Of a DNA stretch of 64,000 nucleotides, positions 48,231-62,251 are shown piece by piece. Source of the DNA: Anas platyrhynchos (taxonomy: Eukaryota > Chordata > Aves > Anseriformes > Anatidae); contig NC_092589.1 of the NCBI RefSeq assembly GCF_047663525.1, forward strand, positions 83,674,001 through 83,738,000, written 5' to 3'. Made by a program: the position numbers and the translations under genes. The notes under the pieces are model-generated. The model was not told where the DNA came from. It did no database searches and was given only the letters and a program-made list of their open reading frames with translations. How positions within the stretch are numbered: the stretch's first letter is position 1; each line of letters begins with the position of its first letter.

Positions 48231-51200
48231 CGTGAAAAAGAAACCCTGAGTTTATTGACCCCTTCAAAATACAAGGGCATGCAGACTTGCTGATACTGAA
48301 CATCTGTAACTTTAATAACTGGAAGTTGCAGGTAGGCTGCGCACAGTTGGTTACACAAATTTAAACAGTCTGATTCCTGAAGGTGGTATCATCTGGGAGA
48401 TAGGTGAGGTGGTGGTGCAGAAGCATAAACTTGAAACACTTGTAAGGAGGGAATTCAGGTGTCATGAGGGAAGTTGTGGTTACAAAAAAGGCATGGACTA
48501 AAGCTTGCACTGGCTTCTGTATCTACTGGGGGAAAAGAAAGGGGGGAGAAGGAAGGTGGGGCTTCATAGGCTGCCAGTTTAGTGTGAGAAGACCAATACC
48601 ACAATGGAACTGTGCCTTTGGTGGAAAACACTGGCAGTGCTACCTGTTCCGTGTGTGAGGGGAAATGTCAGCAGAGGGAGAAGGAGTGCATGCATTAGAA
48701 CTTCTGCTTGGAGCAGTCAGTTGAAAACTAACCATGCAGTAACATGTTAGCAGTGTATTTGTGTGCAGCAAACACGCACTCCTCCACAAAGGGGAGGGAT
48801 CAGCAATTGGTTGCCTCAGTTGTCTTTAAAGAAGGTTATGTACCTAAGATGCAATCCACCTTTAAGCGTGACTCTTTAACCTCATTGTCAGGAATGCTTT
48901 CTAAAGGAAGGAATACAACAATGGCGTGATAACCAGCAATTAATAAAGCTGCAGTTCTTGTATTTTGGTACATTCCAAAAGGATTCAGTAACCACCCTGT
49001 GGTCTGCAGCCAAAAATGACAGCATTGGGTGCTAGCAACCAACTTCCTTTAGAAAGTTGGAAGAATTCCTACAGCTCATGGAGCATGCTTGCTTGTAAAT
49101 AGCAAACACCACAAATGCAAAACATTGAGCAGTAGCATCTAAAACATTGGGGAGGTCTGAAGTGAGTAACCATCTGACTGCAAAGGTGTATGCTAATGAT
49201 CTGACTGCAGTCCAGGTGTGTATTGGATTACTGAGTGCCTCATCTGCTTTGGTTATTGTTAGTGAGCAGCTATGTTGGCCAAAGGCTGCTCATTCTCCAC
49301 AAGTAACTGTAAATCAGTCTGTTGGATGTACTGGAAGCTGCAGAATGTGATTGCAGAAGAACTTAATGGCTTTCAACAAAAATCCTTATTTTTGTTAAAA
49401 ACAAATGTTGCTGAGAAGGGTAGGTATTCTTATGTGCAATGTATTGTACATGCTCTTTCTTGAATAAAGAAGGATGTGAAAAACTGCTAGCTGTTGCACC
49501 TCAGGTTTGTAGTCACTTACAGACTTCCTTGGCAGCTTGTACTTTGCAAGAACTGCGAAGGCAGCCTGGCCTTGCTGCACTGGCTGGTACAGGATGTACT
49601 GGCCATGTGACATTCCACACTGTGCTTGACTGCCTCCTGGACAGTGTAAACTCTGCTGATGATTATGCACTTGAGAAGTGTGGAGGGATCAGTCTCCATC
49701 TTCTGTCCACAGCATTTTTTATGAGGAGATCTTGATGCTGTTGACAGCACTTGGTGAAGCTCCTTGAATGGTAAGTCAAAGTTGCAAGTCTTCACAAGGT
49801 TGTTCACTTGTCTTCTGGGGTGGGATGGGGGTGGGGAGAAGGAAGATGTTGAAGACCAGAAAAATGGGTAATACAACAGCAACATTTTGGTAAGTAGCAT
49901 GTTAGATATTCTGAAAGGATCTGTCCATAACTCGCATAACATTGGAGGGTAAGAAGAGCATTTTTATGGTATGTTTTTTAAAGTCTTTTTGGCTGAAGCT
50001 AATGTGAAGCTAGTATCACAGAAGCTTTTGAGAAGATTTCTGCAATGTGTATATCCAGTAAAATTGGTGAGGATGTGTTGCTGTTCTGTGTTCAGAAGAT
50101 CAGAGTTTGAGGATTGTGAGTAATGTTTCAGGTACTCAAAAGTACTTCACATCAATCTAAATCTTCCAAAACATTCCTTGGATGTTCTCTGATCTAGAAT
50201 TGGCAGTATTAGACAAAGGGTTGCAGGGAATCATGCTGCATCTGTGCATCAGATGGTGGAAGCCTGTCAGTGAACAGTGTTTGATCATGAGAAAGATGTG
50301 CACTTGGTGTAGGAAAAGGTGGATGTGGTCTGTGATGAGCCTATTGGCTGTTAGCTGCAAACCTTTCACTATAAATGCTCGTGAGGCTGCAAAACACAGG
50401 TAACCAAGGAAAAATGAGCATTAGCAGTATAGAAATTCTGGTGTTAATAAAAATGAACAAATGTAATCATGAGGCTCTACCTTTTGAGGTTTCAGAATAT
50501 GACTAGCATAGGAAGTGTAGGAAACTAACATTATTAATGTTGAGATGGAAAGAAAAATAGTTGAAATAGCTTTTCTGCTCAGAAATGGAGGGAAATGTTT
50601 GCAAACCACTTGCGGGTCTAGTTCTGGTGTGGTGGTTTTGACTGATAGGATACATACCCTTATCTCAGTTTGTGTTTGTCTAGTTATGCCATGTATTCCA
50701 AACTCATCACATGCTGACATTTCTATGTGCAAAGGTACACTGAAGTTCTATAAAGTAATCATGCTTGTATATAAAGCTTTGACTTGGGATTCCGCGGTAA
50801 ACAATGTGAAAGCACTTCAGCTTTTTATGCTTTAAATAGCTGGTAAAATCTTGCATTAACCATCTCTGGGGTTGAACTTCAGTGTCACGTGAGTGTTGGG
50901 CTGTGATCCAAGAAAGCAGTGGTTAGACAAACTTTGTTCTGGAATATTGCTGTGTCTTAGTAACTGGGCAAAAGTATCAGCATTCTCCTGAGTGCTTAGA
51001 CATGAAAACGAGGAGCAAATTCAATGAAGATGCAGGAGTGGCTGTGCATGAATGCCTTGCTACCATGAAAGTGATAAGGTCGCTGTTAAGGTGGGAGATT
51101 TTGTCTGGAGAATTTGTCTTGCCTGTGGAGATGGATCATATGGAGCTCAGAGTGAGCAAAGTTGAGGTAGCTGCAGATACCTTTGCATAGCACCCACACT

Positions 51201-54200
51201 GCAAAGTGAGTTGAAAACACTGAAGGAACAAATTCTAGTGAAATCTCAGTGTAGTGTCAAAGCTACCAGCCTGCTGTGAGGTGTGCTGCCTGGGCTTCAC
51301 CTGGTGTAACAGCTTCAGTGGGGCTGCTGCCTTCTTTCAGACAGGCTCTTAGTACAAATGTGCTGTATAAACCTTGGTTGTGAGTTTTACTGATTAAGAT
51401 GGATGATGAAATTAATACTTGGTAGGTGATAAGTTCCAAAGGTAGAAGCTCAACAGGTTTTGGAAGATAGTGTCTCATTCACTTAAGACAATAGAAGTGT
51501 CACAGCAGACTGAGCAGTGCTAAACTTTGCCCACGGAAAGGAATTCTCAGTTGGAGAGCATTTAACCCTGAGTTTGGGCTAATAATTTTTCCTGTATACC
51601 ACTTCCCACAGTTGAGAGGACAGCATTTGAGTTGTATTTTGGAGGGTGAATGAAGTTGGCAGGTGAATGTTACTTCCAGGTGAGTCGAGTGCAGGTGGAA
51701 GCTTTTATGTGCTGTGTATGGCCAGTGATTCACATTCTACATATTAGAACCAGTATTATGAGTAGGTTTAATTTATATCTAAGGAAAGCAAATTAATTCC
51801 ATTTTTTCAAATGTGTTTTTAGTTGTTAATCCAGTTAGGCTATCAGAGCTATGAAGACAGTGCTCCTCAGCCATTGTTTCAAACTTCCTGCAGGCTCTGG
51901 AGGACAAAGTAGTATTTTATGCTCGGAATAATGGCTGTATTGAGTGAGACAAAATCTGCCTTGCTCAGTATTCTGTTTGAGGATGACCAGTGTAAGAAAC
52001 AGGAGAAGGACAGAGATCCTTTCCAGCACTTTGCCTGGGAATTTCCTGAGGAGATTCTCATTTGTATTTGAATGCTACTTGGCAATTATGACCCATCTCC
52101 ATTTAAAAAAAAAAAGTGAAACATGAATGTTGCATGGATTGTAAGATGTGTAAAGCTAGGAGAGGCTCAATTAAACTTTTTTATTATTACTATTTGAAGC
52201 TGTCCTAACACTGATCTTGATTTTGACTCTTACCCTAAGAAAACAGCAATAAGTGGAGTCCAGTTAAAGACCCAGAGCTAGGCCAGCTTTATTGTTGGAG
52301 CTATGTCAGAGGTGGAAACTTAGATTACTGATGCATGATCTTACCTTTGGCACCTCTGAGCTTCAGCCTTCTCACAGATTGATACCTCCACAGCACTGTT
52401 TTGCTTGGGACTGGATTTCCCTGTAACTAAAGGAGTATTGTCTCTGCAACGTGCAGTGTTAGGGTTGCAGGTGGAGAACCATTAGTCTGTCCTAAGGTGA
52501 GGTTCAGTCACTGCGTAGTGAAAAGCTAAGAGATGAGTAAACTGAAGTAGGACAAATGCTCAGGCTTTGTTTTGAAACTGGCAAGTTGAATGGGAAGTAA
52601 AGGTTATGTTTTCAAATATCTGAAGATCATTGGAGAGGAGAAAACACAGCTGCAGTGTACTGTCACCTCTTTGCTATTGCTAACAAGAAGTTTGGTTTGT
52701 GGGAATTCTCCCCCCTCTTCCTGTTCTACAGTTTATAAACCACATCATGTAAAAAGCACAGCAGCAGGAACAGGAGTTACCTTCAGAACATCTTACAGCA
52801 CTGCTTTTGATAGGGTATCACAGTGCTGAGAATGCTTCCTCCCATGAAGTTTTCTGGGGAAGCAGTATCTGGATTTTTGAAAAAAATGAAGTACTCTTAC
52901 TGCTGCCAGAAATAGCTTGTCTTCATTTGTATGCCTTTGAAATTCTGTTGCTAGTTAGGTCCTATTCAGCATATTTTTTTTGCTTATTTGGAGTACAGGC
53001 TCTCAGGTCACTGGAAGTCTTTTTTCCTATGTGAAGGGATCTTTGCATGAAGACCTTCAGGGTGTTTTTGCCTATTTAGTCAAATACTGACTAAATGAAA
53101 ATTCACACCAAAGGAATCAAAAAGGAGATGCTCTTGAGAATGAAGGTTTCACACTCAAAATCCCTACTAATGCATCTTAAAGCAGTAAGACCAGCTTAAC
53201 TTCTTGCCTCCTAAATGAGGTTCCCTGTAGGGCTTGCAGCCTTGGGGCAGCAATTCTGTGGCTGTAACATCCTGTGGGTGATGTCCTGCTTTGACCCGTT
53301 TGGTTTCAGGTTTTGCTTTTAAGTACCTCTAGCCATTGTTATGTGGAGAGTCTTTGAGCAGCATGTTTTTAATGAGCTGTGGTGTAAGGACTGTGGACTT
53401 TGTGATGGCCATTACCTGACCAACTTTAAAAGGTTAGGTACGTGCATATTGGTCTCTCCCGAATCTGTAATTTCTACAGCTACTGCAGTAGATCTTTCAA
53501 GTCTTTGGGCTATCTCCTAGTGAGCTTTCTTACTCTCAGCCAAGACTGAAACCTTGGTGTCCAGAAAGTATTGTCCTCAGCTCTGTCCATATCTCCTCAG
53601 TATCTCCACCTTCTGTACTACTGCTGTGTTAATCTGTCCTGTATTGCTTTCTTGAAGTTAAGCAGTAAACGTCCTAAGAACCAAGGCAACGATATAAAAT
53701 TACAAGAGGTAACTACATAGCTGTTCATGTTCAGTATTAATTGTGGAAAGGCCGTAAGAGCAACAGCATATGAGACCAGTGAAGGGAATAAAAGTCTCTG
53801 GGAAACGTTTCTGTATGGGACTCAAGGATGTGGTAATAAAATTCAGGCACCTTTTGTGCTGTAAAAATGAGACCAGTTCCTGTAATTGATTTGACTTGAC
53901 ACTGTGATTGACTCTTCAGAGGTCAGGGACAGCCTGCAGATAAGTTGTTGATTTTGTAGCTTGCAGGTCTATGAAGTATGACAGCTAGCTGGGTTTCGGG
54001 TTGTTTCAGATGTAGGAGAGAAACATCTACACTTCTGGACTGATATTAGGCACCCCATACCTGAAATTTCCAGGCAATCAAGTAGTAGCTACAAAAAGGT
54101 GAAAGGTGAGTTCTCTATTTAAAAAAAAAACCTCACAACACATCAAGGCAAAATATTAACTGTCCTTTTATACTGTTCTTAAGAAGAAAATAGTTCTTTC

Positions 54201-57200
54201 CAGAAAAGTTTTAGTTCTGCACAACTAGGCTCTGAATTTGCTCTTCTTGCCTTGACTATTTTGAGGACTGGCTAGGCAACAGGCACCTCATAATCATTAA
54301 AAAGGCAGAAATGTACTGTGAAGATAACGACTACAGCAGCAGCAAAATAAGTATCAGCAGAACTGGCATCCTGCCCTGAAACCAAGCAGTTTGAGCTACT
54401 TCTTGAGCTTCCATTAGCAGCATGATGAAGAGATTTTTTTTAAAAAATTCCTGGTCTGTCTTCATATACAGTCCAATCCTACCTCTAATTTGGCTGTTAA
54501 ATAACAATGCTGATTTTTTTTTTGGTTTGGGCCAAGCTGCAGAAAGTTCAGTGAGATTAATTTGCTTTCTGTGGTTGGCCGAGACACTGTCCCTTCCACT
54601 GGGCTTTTTGAGTGAAACAGACCTTTATATGAACTTTTTTACTGGGGGGGCATAGGCTGCTTGCTTGCCAAGGATTCTGACTAGCAAATGGGAGTCAAAA
54701 AAAAAAAATTTGGAAGGAAATGCTGGTGGGTTATCGACACAGAACCATCAGCCAGAGGGTGGAAGAACCCATCTGTGGTATCTCGTCTCTGCTATAGAAA
54801 GCAGGAGAGCTGCTAAGCTGGAATGTCTCGTGTTTGGTTTCGAAAGGTATTCGCATCAGATGTGCATAGCTTATAGGAATGTTTCCACCTTAATAGCATT
54901 CCTTGTACATTTCTGGTTCAATTTTTTTCCATTGTGTGCTAGACTGGAAGGGTCCATAACATTTTCAGACTAGATTCCTCTGTGCATTGCTTACTGCCTC
55001 TTCTGGCCTCAGCAGATCTGTATCAATACTGGTCTGAAAGTGGTAAACAGCTCTCATGCATTAAATTTGCTCACTTGGACTGGTCCTTTAAATGGAAATT
55101 GAAAGTAGTTGAATGTTTGCACTAAATCAAACATTTACATGTTAGTATAAATGAGCACATTTATGTAAGAACTTATTTTCCTAATTTTTCTTGAGAGGCA
55201 TAAGCTATTGCTGGGGATGTGGCAGTAAAATCTAAAACCACGTAAACTGGAAGAGATGAAACTGTAGAAGCTCCAGCAGCTAACTGTCATCAGTGATCTT
55301 TACTGGTTATTTTTATGAACATGCTCAGATAGTCTATATTGGTCCTGCTAGAACTAGGAAGGGATGTATTAGCAGTAGAAATCTATTTGCACACAGTTGC
55401 ATTGACTCCTCTCACTGTTGTAGATGTTCTTCATTAAAGCTTTGCTGTCCATCTGGAGAAGCCTGGAACAACTGGAAGTGTTTTGGTTAATTTGAACATG
55501 ACATCTGTGAATGTGGTTTATCAGTCATGTATTTAAGTAGTGATAAACTGATAAGAAGTTTTTTTTAAATTGACCCTGGTAGATTTAAAATGAAACTTTA
55601 AAATGAAACTAATTCTTGTTTGCGTCTACTTCTAAGATCTGAACAAAAAAAAAAAAAAAAAAAAAAAACACTATTTTTAGAGGATCGAGACACTAAGTTT
55701 GTTTTTTGAAGGCAGGTTGAATGAATAATGTTCATGTCCCCTACAGATCACAGGGGGGTGAAAAATTAAATAGCAACTTATTTTTTCTAGTGCCCAGTTG
55801 CTAGGTAAAATTAAAATTTACCTTCCCTGAAGAACAAAAGAGCTGCTTACCTCTAGCAGCATAATGCAGCAGTAATAGTCCTACCCATATTAAATTAGAG
55901 GATTTGTTCAGGTTTGAGAACAGGTTATGTTGCTTGCGCTGCCCTGTACAAAACTGTGAAGAGATGTTTGGTTAGCTCTGCCTGAGCTGGAAAAGAAAAT
56001 GATAAACTTTGGCAGGTCTGCCAGCTGAGACAGCTTAAGATCCAGTATCTCACAAGTGAAGAGCAGGACTTCCAAAAAAGACTTGAAAAGCAGTGAGCAG
56101 AGGCTGGGGTACTGATAGTAGTAGTTCCTCATCCTTGAGCACTGGTCTGTAATTTGTGCTGTAAATGGAGAACTCCCTTAGTGCAGTGTGCTCCAGATGT
56201 CTTTAAAAACATAAATGCAGTCACACGAAAGGCTCTATTATCTGCCCCTGGGATCTGCAGAAATGCTGCACTGATGTAGTCACTTCTGCTGTGTACCTGG
56301 CAAGGAGCGTGAAGGGGGAGGAAAACAGCCAGTCTTACAGGGACTTTGAAGGCATGAGGTTATTTGGGCTCACCCATGCTTGAAAGAATGTTTAGGTTGT
56401 TTTTACGTGTTAAGTAGTCTGGAACACTTCACCTGAAAGCTGTGTCGCAACTGCTGCATCAGGCACTTTCCCTCCTGGGTAATCAGCAATGTCATTACTA
56501 GTCAAATAGGCCGGGGACGTGAGTCCAGGTACTGGCTTCTGACTGTGCTGTGCTGTCTACTTCTGCCTTAGGGCTGGGGAACAGTTTCATGTAGCTGTAT
56601 CTAGGGCTGACCAGGCTGTGCTGTGTCCTCCTGGAAAGGTTCTTGGACCTGGGAGGAAATGGTCTCCAACTTAGTGACATGCTGCCTGGGTTTGGGGGTG
56701 GGCTGAACACACACAGTTACCAAACTGGGCTTAGGTGATCCCAGTTATCTCTCTCCTCTTTTTTGTAAGTGCATCAAATCCTGGCAGCAGCTGGTCAGGA
56801 TGGGGATCTGCTGTACAGGGAGGTAAGAGGCAGGGCCGGGTGTGTGCTTGGGGTGGAGGAAGATCTAAATCGAGCAATTGGTTCTGCCTTGACACTTAGC
56901 TTATGGCTCTGCTCCACAAGTTGCAGCTTCAGCACTTGGCTGCCTCCCACTGTATAAGCGGACGGGGCAGCACTGCTGTCCTGAAGTGACTTTGAGGTGC
57001 TCCCAAGTCAGATACCTAGGAGGAGTGCTCTCTGCAGTCCTCTGCACGACTCCTTGAGTCCTTCCTATAAAACAAAATGCACTTGGTTGTGGTGGAGTCC
57101 ATTTTCTCCAGCCCCTTTCCTATCCTGAAAACTGTTGGGAGGGAGTTGATGGCAGCTAATGCTCTCACTTTGCTTAATGCCTTTTCTCCTCTTTCCATGG

Positions 57201-57780
57201 AGCTTTGCCAGGCTAAGGGTAACATCTGATGCTGTAATGCACCAGGTGCCGAGAGGAATGGGGCAGAGAAGGAGCCTAACTCATTTTCATACCCACAGCA
57301 ATAGTAAAGCAGTGATTTTTCTTCAGTTCTGTAAGTCCGTTCCCATAGTCCTCTCACCCTTGATAAGCTTGTGAGCTGCTTGCATGGGAAATCTGTGGTC
57401 TGCAGGTCTGAAGTGGGATGAGGAGTATGTGATTAGGAGGAATCTGGAGGAAGAGGAACATTGGCATGCATACTTCTGCACGACGTGGGGAGGACTTGGG
57501 ATGCAAGGAACTGATGAGTGATTGCTTTGTTGAGGCAGACCGAAGACTTAGAAGCAATATTTGATCTCTGGTAGTGGCATTAGCAAATGGAAAAATGCAA
57601 AACCAGGGCAAGCATAGGTAGTAGGAGTACTCCCTGGTATGTGTCTTACAGAAGTTGGTGTAGGCTGTTGCAGACTTTAAGTTGGGGTGACCTCTGCATT
57701 ATAATGATACTAGATGGGAGTCCCTTCTGTTAGGCTAAGTACTTTTGGGTTTTATGGAAATACCTACAGTTTTCTGCAGT
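48231..57780. other. Intergenic DNA between SNHG5 and SYNCRIP
   Basis: No supported gene. Frames of 60-140 codons on both strands (for example 49,439-49,942, 54,665-54,973 and 56,769-57,357) show no domain and overlap each other. A-runs occur at 52,106-52,115 and 55,645-55,668. AATAAA motifs at 48,943 and 49,464 could serve longer host-gene transcripts. No CR1 of the young type is visible. Confidence 0.5.
55645..55668. repeat. Poly(A) tract, 24 bases
   Basis: A pure A-run after GAAC and before CACTATTTT. No recognisable retroposon body. Confidence 0.9.
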
Positions 57781-58240
57781 GTTGAATTCCCTTGTTCCAG
57801 GTGTGTAGGAGTGGCTCTTGTTTAGAGCTTGCTGTCTGCAGGTTCATTCGGTGCATCCTACTTCCACTGGAAGTTTTCTCCATGCCACTTCTGACTTTGC
57901 AGGCCACTGTTATGTTCCCTCATGTGTCTCTCAGCCATGTTGAAGAGCCCTTCAACAGTTTAGTTATGCTAGCAGTGAAAAACACCTCTTGAGCGTTCTT
58001 GTTATGCTTTTTTAATGCAGTTTCTTCTTCCACATCCTTTTCTAAGTGGAGGAATTTGAACTGCATGCAGTGTTAAAAAGGCTGGCACAATGTGGGTCTA
58101 TAAAATACAGTAATCTCTCCTGGCTTGTTCCTTATCCTTTCTGAATACCAAATTGTTACACTTTTTCTCTGCTAAGCAAAGGGCATTTATAGTTTCCTTA
58201 CAAGTCTCAGCATCTGTTTTCTGAGTGATAATAGACTGGG
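57781..58240 (-). mobile_element. Possible ancient L3/CR1 LINE fragment
   Basis: The + strand shows GAACTGCATGCAGTGTT, then GGCACAATGTGGGTCTATAA and CTTATCCTTTCTGAATACC, then TTCTCTGCTAAGCAAAGGG. The order recalls the reversed L3 ORF2 region (GAACTGCACACAGTATTC, TTTATATAGTGG, CCTTTCCTAATG). Similarity is weak and there are gaps, so this is a tentative call. Confidence 0.4.
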
Positions 58241-60330
58241 ATGGCTTTGAGTTGGCTTTTCTATATACACAGGCAATTTTGCTGGTTTTGTGTGCATGCA
58301 AAAATAGTGCTCTACTAGTCCACGTTTCTTTGAATATTTGTTTCAACCTATAGTATGGTGCAAAATGCACTGAATTCTACAATAATTGCTCTGAATCCAT
58401 GACTGATAAATTACTTTTAAAGTCCTGTAATTCAAATTAAGAAAAAAAACATGCTAAAGGTATTAATGGAATGTGAGCTAAAATGCTTTGTAACTTCAGC
58501 TGTGCCTTTCTTTCACAGTGAGAGCTTTGGGATGTTTGATTTTGCAGGGAGGATGTACCTCTGTATATGGGGGGGTGACATTGAATAGAGGGAAGAGAAC
58601 AGTGGCAGGTATTGGGGAGAAGGCCCCTCAGAACATGCACTTCACAGAACCGAGCAGTCCAGTGCTCTTCCACCAGCACTGTTCCTATAGCAAAGGAGCA
58701 GAAGGGGAGAGAAGCACTTCAGAAGAGTTGTTTCAAGACTTCCTATATGAAACTATACTAAATCAAAACCAGAGCGGGTGGCTGTGCTGCAACAGATGCA
58801 GCCCAGGGGACTTGTATCACTCACTGCCTGTAATAATACTTGCTGTAGGACCACTGGGAAGGGTGAAGCCATGCCATCTTAATAGGCATTGCAGGAACTG
58901 AAGGTAAGACACCCACTGCAGCTGAGTCTCCTAGGATTTTCATTGTTTAGGGCATAATTATTAACTATAAAACTCTGATTCTTTTGAGTTACTTGTGTAA
59001 TCATGGCCAACTTTATTTTTCTACTGCTTCATCCTTGCGGCTCTGTGCAGCTGTGGCTTCAGTGGAGCTCTGCAGTTGTTAAAATTGCACCAGAAGCAAG
59101 GGTGGTGAGGTGGTATTCCAAGAAGACTTAGGAGTTAAAACAATTTTTGTTATGGTGAGTTGTCATCAAATATTCAAGTATATGAAATGAAGCCCTTAGT
59201 GCAAATCCAAGTCACCAAATAAGTGTCTGCAAGTGTTCCTGGCAGCCTGCCCCCAGTCCCCCCAGTAGATGTTCTGTGTGACTCAAGAAAAAGCAAACTC
59301 ACTTCACAGCTTCATGGATCCTTTTCTAGGCATAACACTTTTTTGTTTTCATCCTTCTGATATTGAGGCTAATAACTGAGCTATATTTATAGGAACTGCG
59401 TATCAGAGTCTCTGCTTCCTCCTCTCTACACAAATTCAAAGCATCAAGTAGCAGCAACTCTCAACTCCAGGTCAGCTGTGATTTTAAATGGGGGTGCGTA
59501 TCTGTTCACTGCATTTATCTTTTGTCTTTTTGTCTTTTTTTTGTTTTACTTCCATATTATGTAGGAAAATGAAAGTGCAGAGAGGTAGTTTTCCCTTCTA
59601 AGGTGGGCCTGAAAGTGGGAATTACTTCCTCAGCGGTCTGCCATCTGTAGTTAGCTCCACTGACAAACATTTTTCCTGTTCCTATTAGTTCAAAGGAAAT
59701 ATCTAAATTTTGTAAATTGATTCGACCTTACAGCTGTATTGTACATACCTCACTGAAACAGCTTTTACAAACAGCTGAAAATAATGCTTGGGTCCTGCAG
59801 TATTTTCCCTGGAAAAAAAAAAAAAAAAAACTTCGCTAAATTTGTAGATGATATTGATATTACCCAGCTGACAGCTGTATTTGGAAAAGTACATTTTAGA
59901 AGGTCACAAAATACTCAAGTTTTATAAAGAATATGACTTAAAGCCACAGCACAAGTTTTCACTAAAATAGCTTTTATTAATTTCTTCTCAGAAAGCTTAA
60001 TTTTGTAAAGTTTTAAATATGGGGGGAGAGCTCAGCAATTAAAAAGCTGATTTTTTTTAATGACACTTTCAAATTACAAATTAGCTGGAAAATTTGTGTA
60101 CAGCTGCTTTGTGTGTGTTGCTGCTTCAGATTAACCTGGGAGTGGTAGGGCTTTTACTGAATTATTGCATCAAATGCTTGAAGAGGTTGTTCTTGTGTCA
60201 CTGAACAGTGGTTGCACATCTCCCATAGTTGCACACTCGCCTGTGAATAGGTGAATTTCACATTTGGTGGCTGAATGCGTGCTGTAGCTGCTGCTGCTCG
60301 CTCCCCTGTGCCGGCTGAAGGATTTTTCAT
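58241..60330. other. Intergenic DNA upstream of the SYNCRIP CpG island
   Basis: No gene seen. An A-run lies at 59,813-59,830. The frame at 58,518-58,901 looks like chance. GC content starts to rise near 60,250. Confidence 0.5.
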
Positions 60331-60715
60331 GGGTTCGAGATGCTGAAGGGTGCCTGGCTGCCTGCTGAGGGGTGGCAGCGGTTCTTTGTCACTGAGCTGC
60401 CTGGGAGGAAGGGAGTAATACCGGGTGCCTTCCTCCCTGCCTGGCTGGAGTTACAGGTCTGGCGGAGCCCATGGGGCTGCTTCCCAAGTCTCCTCCGCAA
60501 GGTGTGCAGGCGAGGCGTGCCGGGGGCTGGCAGCCGGGAGGATCCCCACACTAAGCACACATCTGCCAGGGCTCTAGCAGGGGCTGGCCGCTTTTTTCCC
60601 CCTCACGAGTCCCAAATGTCCCAGGGCTGCCCCAGCCCCAGGCGGCGCCTCCTCGTCCCTACCCCGCCTCAGGAGCCAGCGACCGTTACGGGGGCGGCAG
60701 CGGCCGTTGGCGGGA

Positions 60716-60862
60716 GCCGCCCTGAGGCGAGGGGAGAAGCCCCCTGAGGGGACCGGCGTGCGGGGGGCGACCTGAGGGGGAGAAGCGGGCTGAGGGGCGA
60801 GGGGAGCCCGCCTGAGGGCCCAGAACCGGCCTCAAGGGGGAGAACCGTCCTCGGGGCCGCCT
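60716..60862. repeat. Degenerate GC-rich repeat (CCTGAGGGG units)
   Basis: CCTGAGGGG-like words recur about six times with spacing of roughly 19-38 bases, partly followed by GAGAAGC or GAGAACCG. It is a decayed minisatellite inside the CpG island. Confidence 0.6.
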
Positions 60863-61139
60863 CAGGAGCGGTGCCTGCCCGTTAAGGCAAAGGGGCGCGG
60901 CGCCTCCCCCTTCCTCCAGCGACGGCTCGCGGCTGCCGCGCTGGGGGCTGGCCGGCAGCCACACAAAGCGCCGCTCTCTCCTCTCCTCTCCCCTCCCTTT
61001 GTCTGCGTGGCTTTGTCTCCCCGCCGTTCCCCTCCCCGCCTCACGGGCCCGCGCCGTTCCCCCCCCCCCCCTTTTGTGCCACCTGCGCACCGTGGGAACG
61101 GCCGCTCGCCCAATCGCGGCGCGCCGGGCTCGGGCACTG

Positions 61140-61212
61140 CATTTTATTTTATTTTTTTAAACTTATTTATATTTTATTCTTTTTATTATTCTTTTTATTT
61201 TTTATTATTCTG
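61140..61212. other. AT-only island inside the CpG island
   Basis: About 73 bases are almost pure A and T (mainly T on the + strand), made of TTTTATT-type words, within DNA that is otherwise extremely GC-rich on both sides. It lies about 350-420 bases upstream of the likely SYNCRIP start. It could be an insertion, for example a reversed retroposon tail, or a nucleosome-excluding element. Confidence 0.8.
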
Positions 61213-61400
61213 CACGAGGGAGGTGCGAGCGGGCGGGGTTGATCCCCCCCCCCCCCGCCACCGCCGCCGCTGCCTCTCTCCTGCCTCAGCGGCGCGGCGC
61301 GTGCCCGAGGGGCGGGCGCGCGCGGGCGGGGCGCGGAGCCCTTGCGGAGCTGCTTGGGAGACCCCGGCTCTTGGGGCCGCGCCAGCGCGCGCGGCGGCGC

Positions 61401-61516
61401 CTCCTCCTCCTCCTCCTCCCTCCCTCCCTCCCTCCCCTCTGTCTCTCTTCCCCCTCCCTTCCCCTCCTTTCCCCTCCCCTCCCCTCCCTCCTCTCCCCTC
61501 CCCGCCCCCCCCCGCG
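61401..61516. repeat. Polypyrimidine tract (CTC/CCCT)n
   Basis: About 115 bases are almost only C and T: CTC triplets first, then CCCT units, then CCCCT-type blocks and a C-run. Such mirror-like homopyrimidine DNA can form triplex (H-DNA) and opens the minus strand as a G-rich strand. It ends about 45 bases before the likely transcription start. Confidence 0.9.
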
Positions 61517-62116
61517 CCGAGTGGAAGGGGCTGGGGTTGGTGCCAGCAGCGGCGTGAGCGCTCGAGCGGCCGCCATTTTACGCCAGCTCCAGCACACCGC
61601 CCGGACACGCGCCGAGGGAGCCCGCAGCACGGAGCGACGGGGCGGAGGGGGGAGCAGCTCCTCAGCCAGCCCGAGCCGCCTACAAGCAGCCCCCCGCGCC
61701 ACAGCGCGCCCCGCAGCCCCCCTTCTGCACGCCGCTTCCAGCCCCGCAGGTCAGGCGAGGAGGAGGAGGAGGGAGGAGGGAGGAAGGGTGAGGGTGAGGA
61801 GGGGGCGGCCGGGCGGGGCCCTGCAGCGCTCTGGCGTCGTGGCCCCGCTGCCGTCGTGGCCGCTCCCGGTGGGCGGCTGGGCCCCGCTGGCTTCGCGCTA
61901 GGCCTCCGGAGGAGGAGGAGGAAGAGGAGGAGGAGGCGGCCCCGGCTTGGGACGCGTGGCCGCCGCCTCATTGTCCCGCCGGCCCCATTCATTGCCGGGG
62001 GGAGCCGAGCGGCTCCTCCCGCACCCCCCTTCCCCTCCTCCTCCTCCTCCTCCCCGTACAGCAGGCTGGCGGCGGGCCCCCGCATTGTTTCGGGGAGTAG
62101 GGGCTGAGCAGGGTGT

Positions 62117-62144
62117 GTGTGTGTGTGGTGTGTGTCTGTGTGGG
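62117..62144. repeat. (TG)n microsatellite
   Basis: A TG repeat with one G and one C interruption in the downstream part of the CpG island. Confidence 0.85.
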
Positions 62145-62251
62145 GAGGGGGGGGCGGCGAGCTCCCGGCCGGGTGGTGAAATCGGGCCCGGGGTGTCGCA
62201 AGCGGCCTCCCGGGGGGGATACGGGTGAGAGGTGGGGAGCGGCTGCGGGGC

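Noticed and set aside
51400-51512. C-box-like GATGATGA with a later CTGA
   Set aside because: Boxes are ~105 bases apart with no terminal stem and no D'/C' pair, so not a credible C/D snoRNA. Similar lone boxes at 43,685, 46,752 and 54,422 were rejected for the same reason.
61007-62107. 366-codon open frame on + and 296-codon frame on - in the SYNCRIP CpG island
   Set aside because: Both are simple-sequence proteins (Pro/Ser/Arg/Gly runs) made by GC-rich DNA lacking stops. They overlap each other and the promoter, and show no domain.
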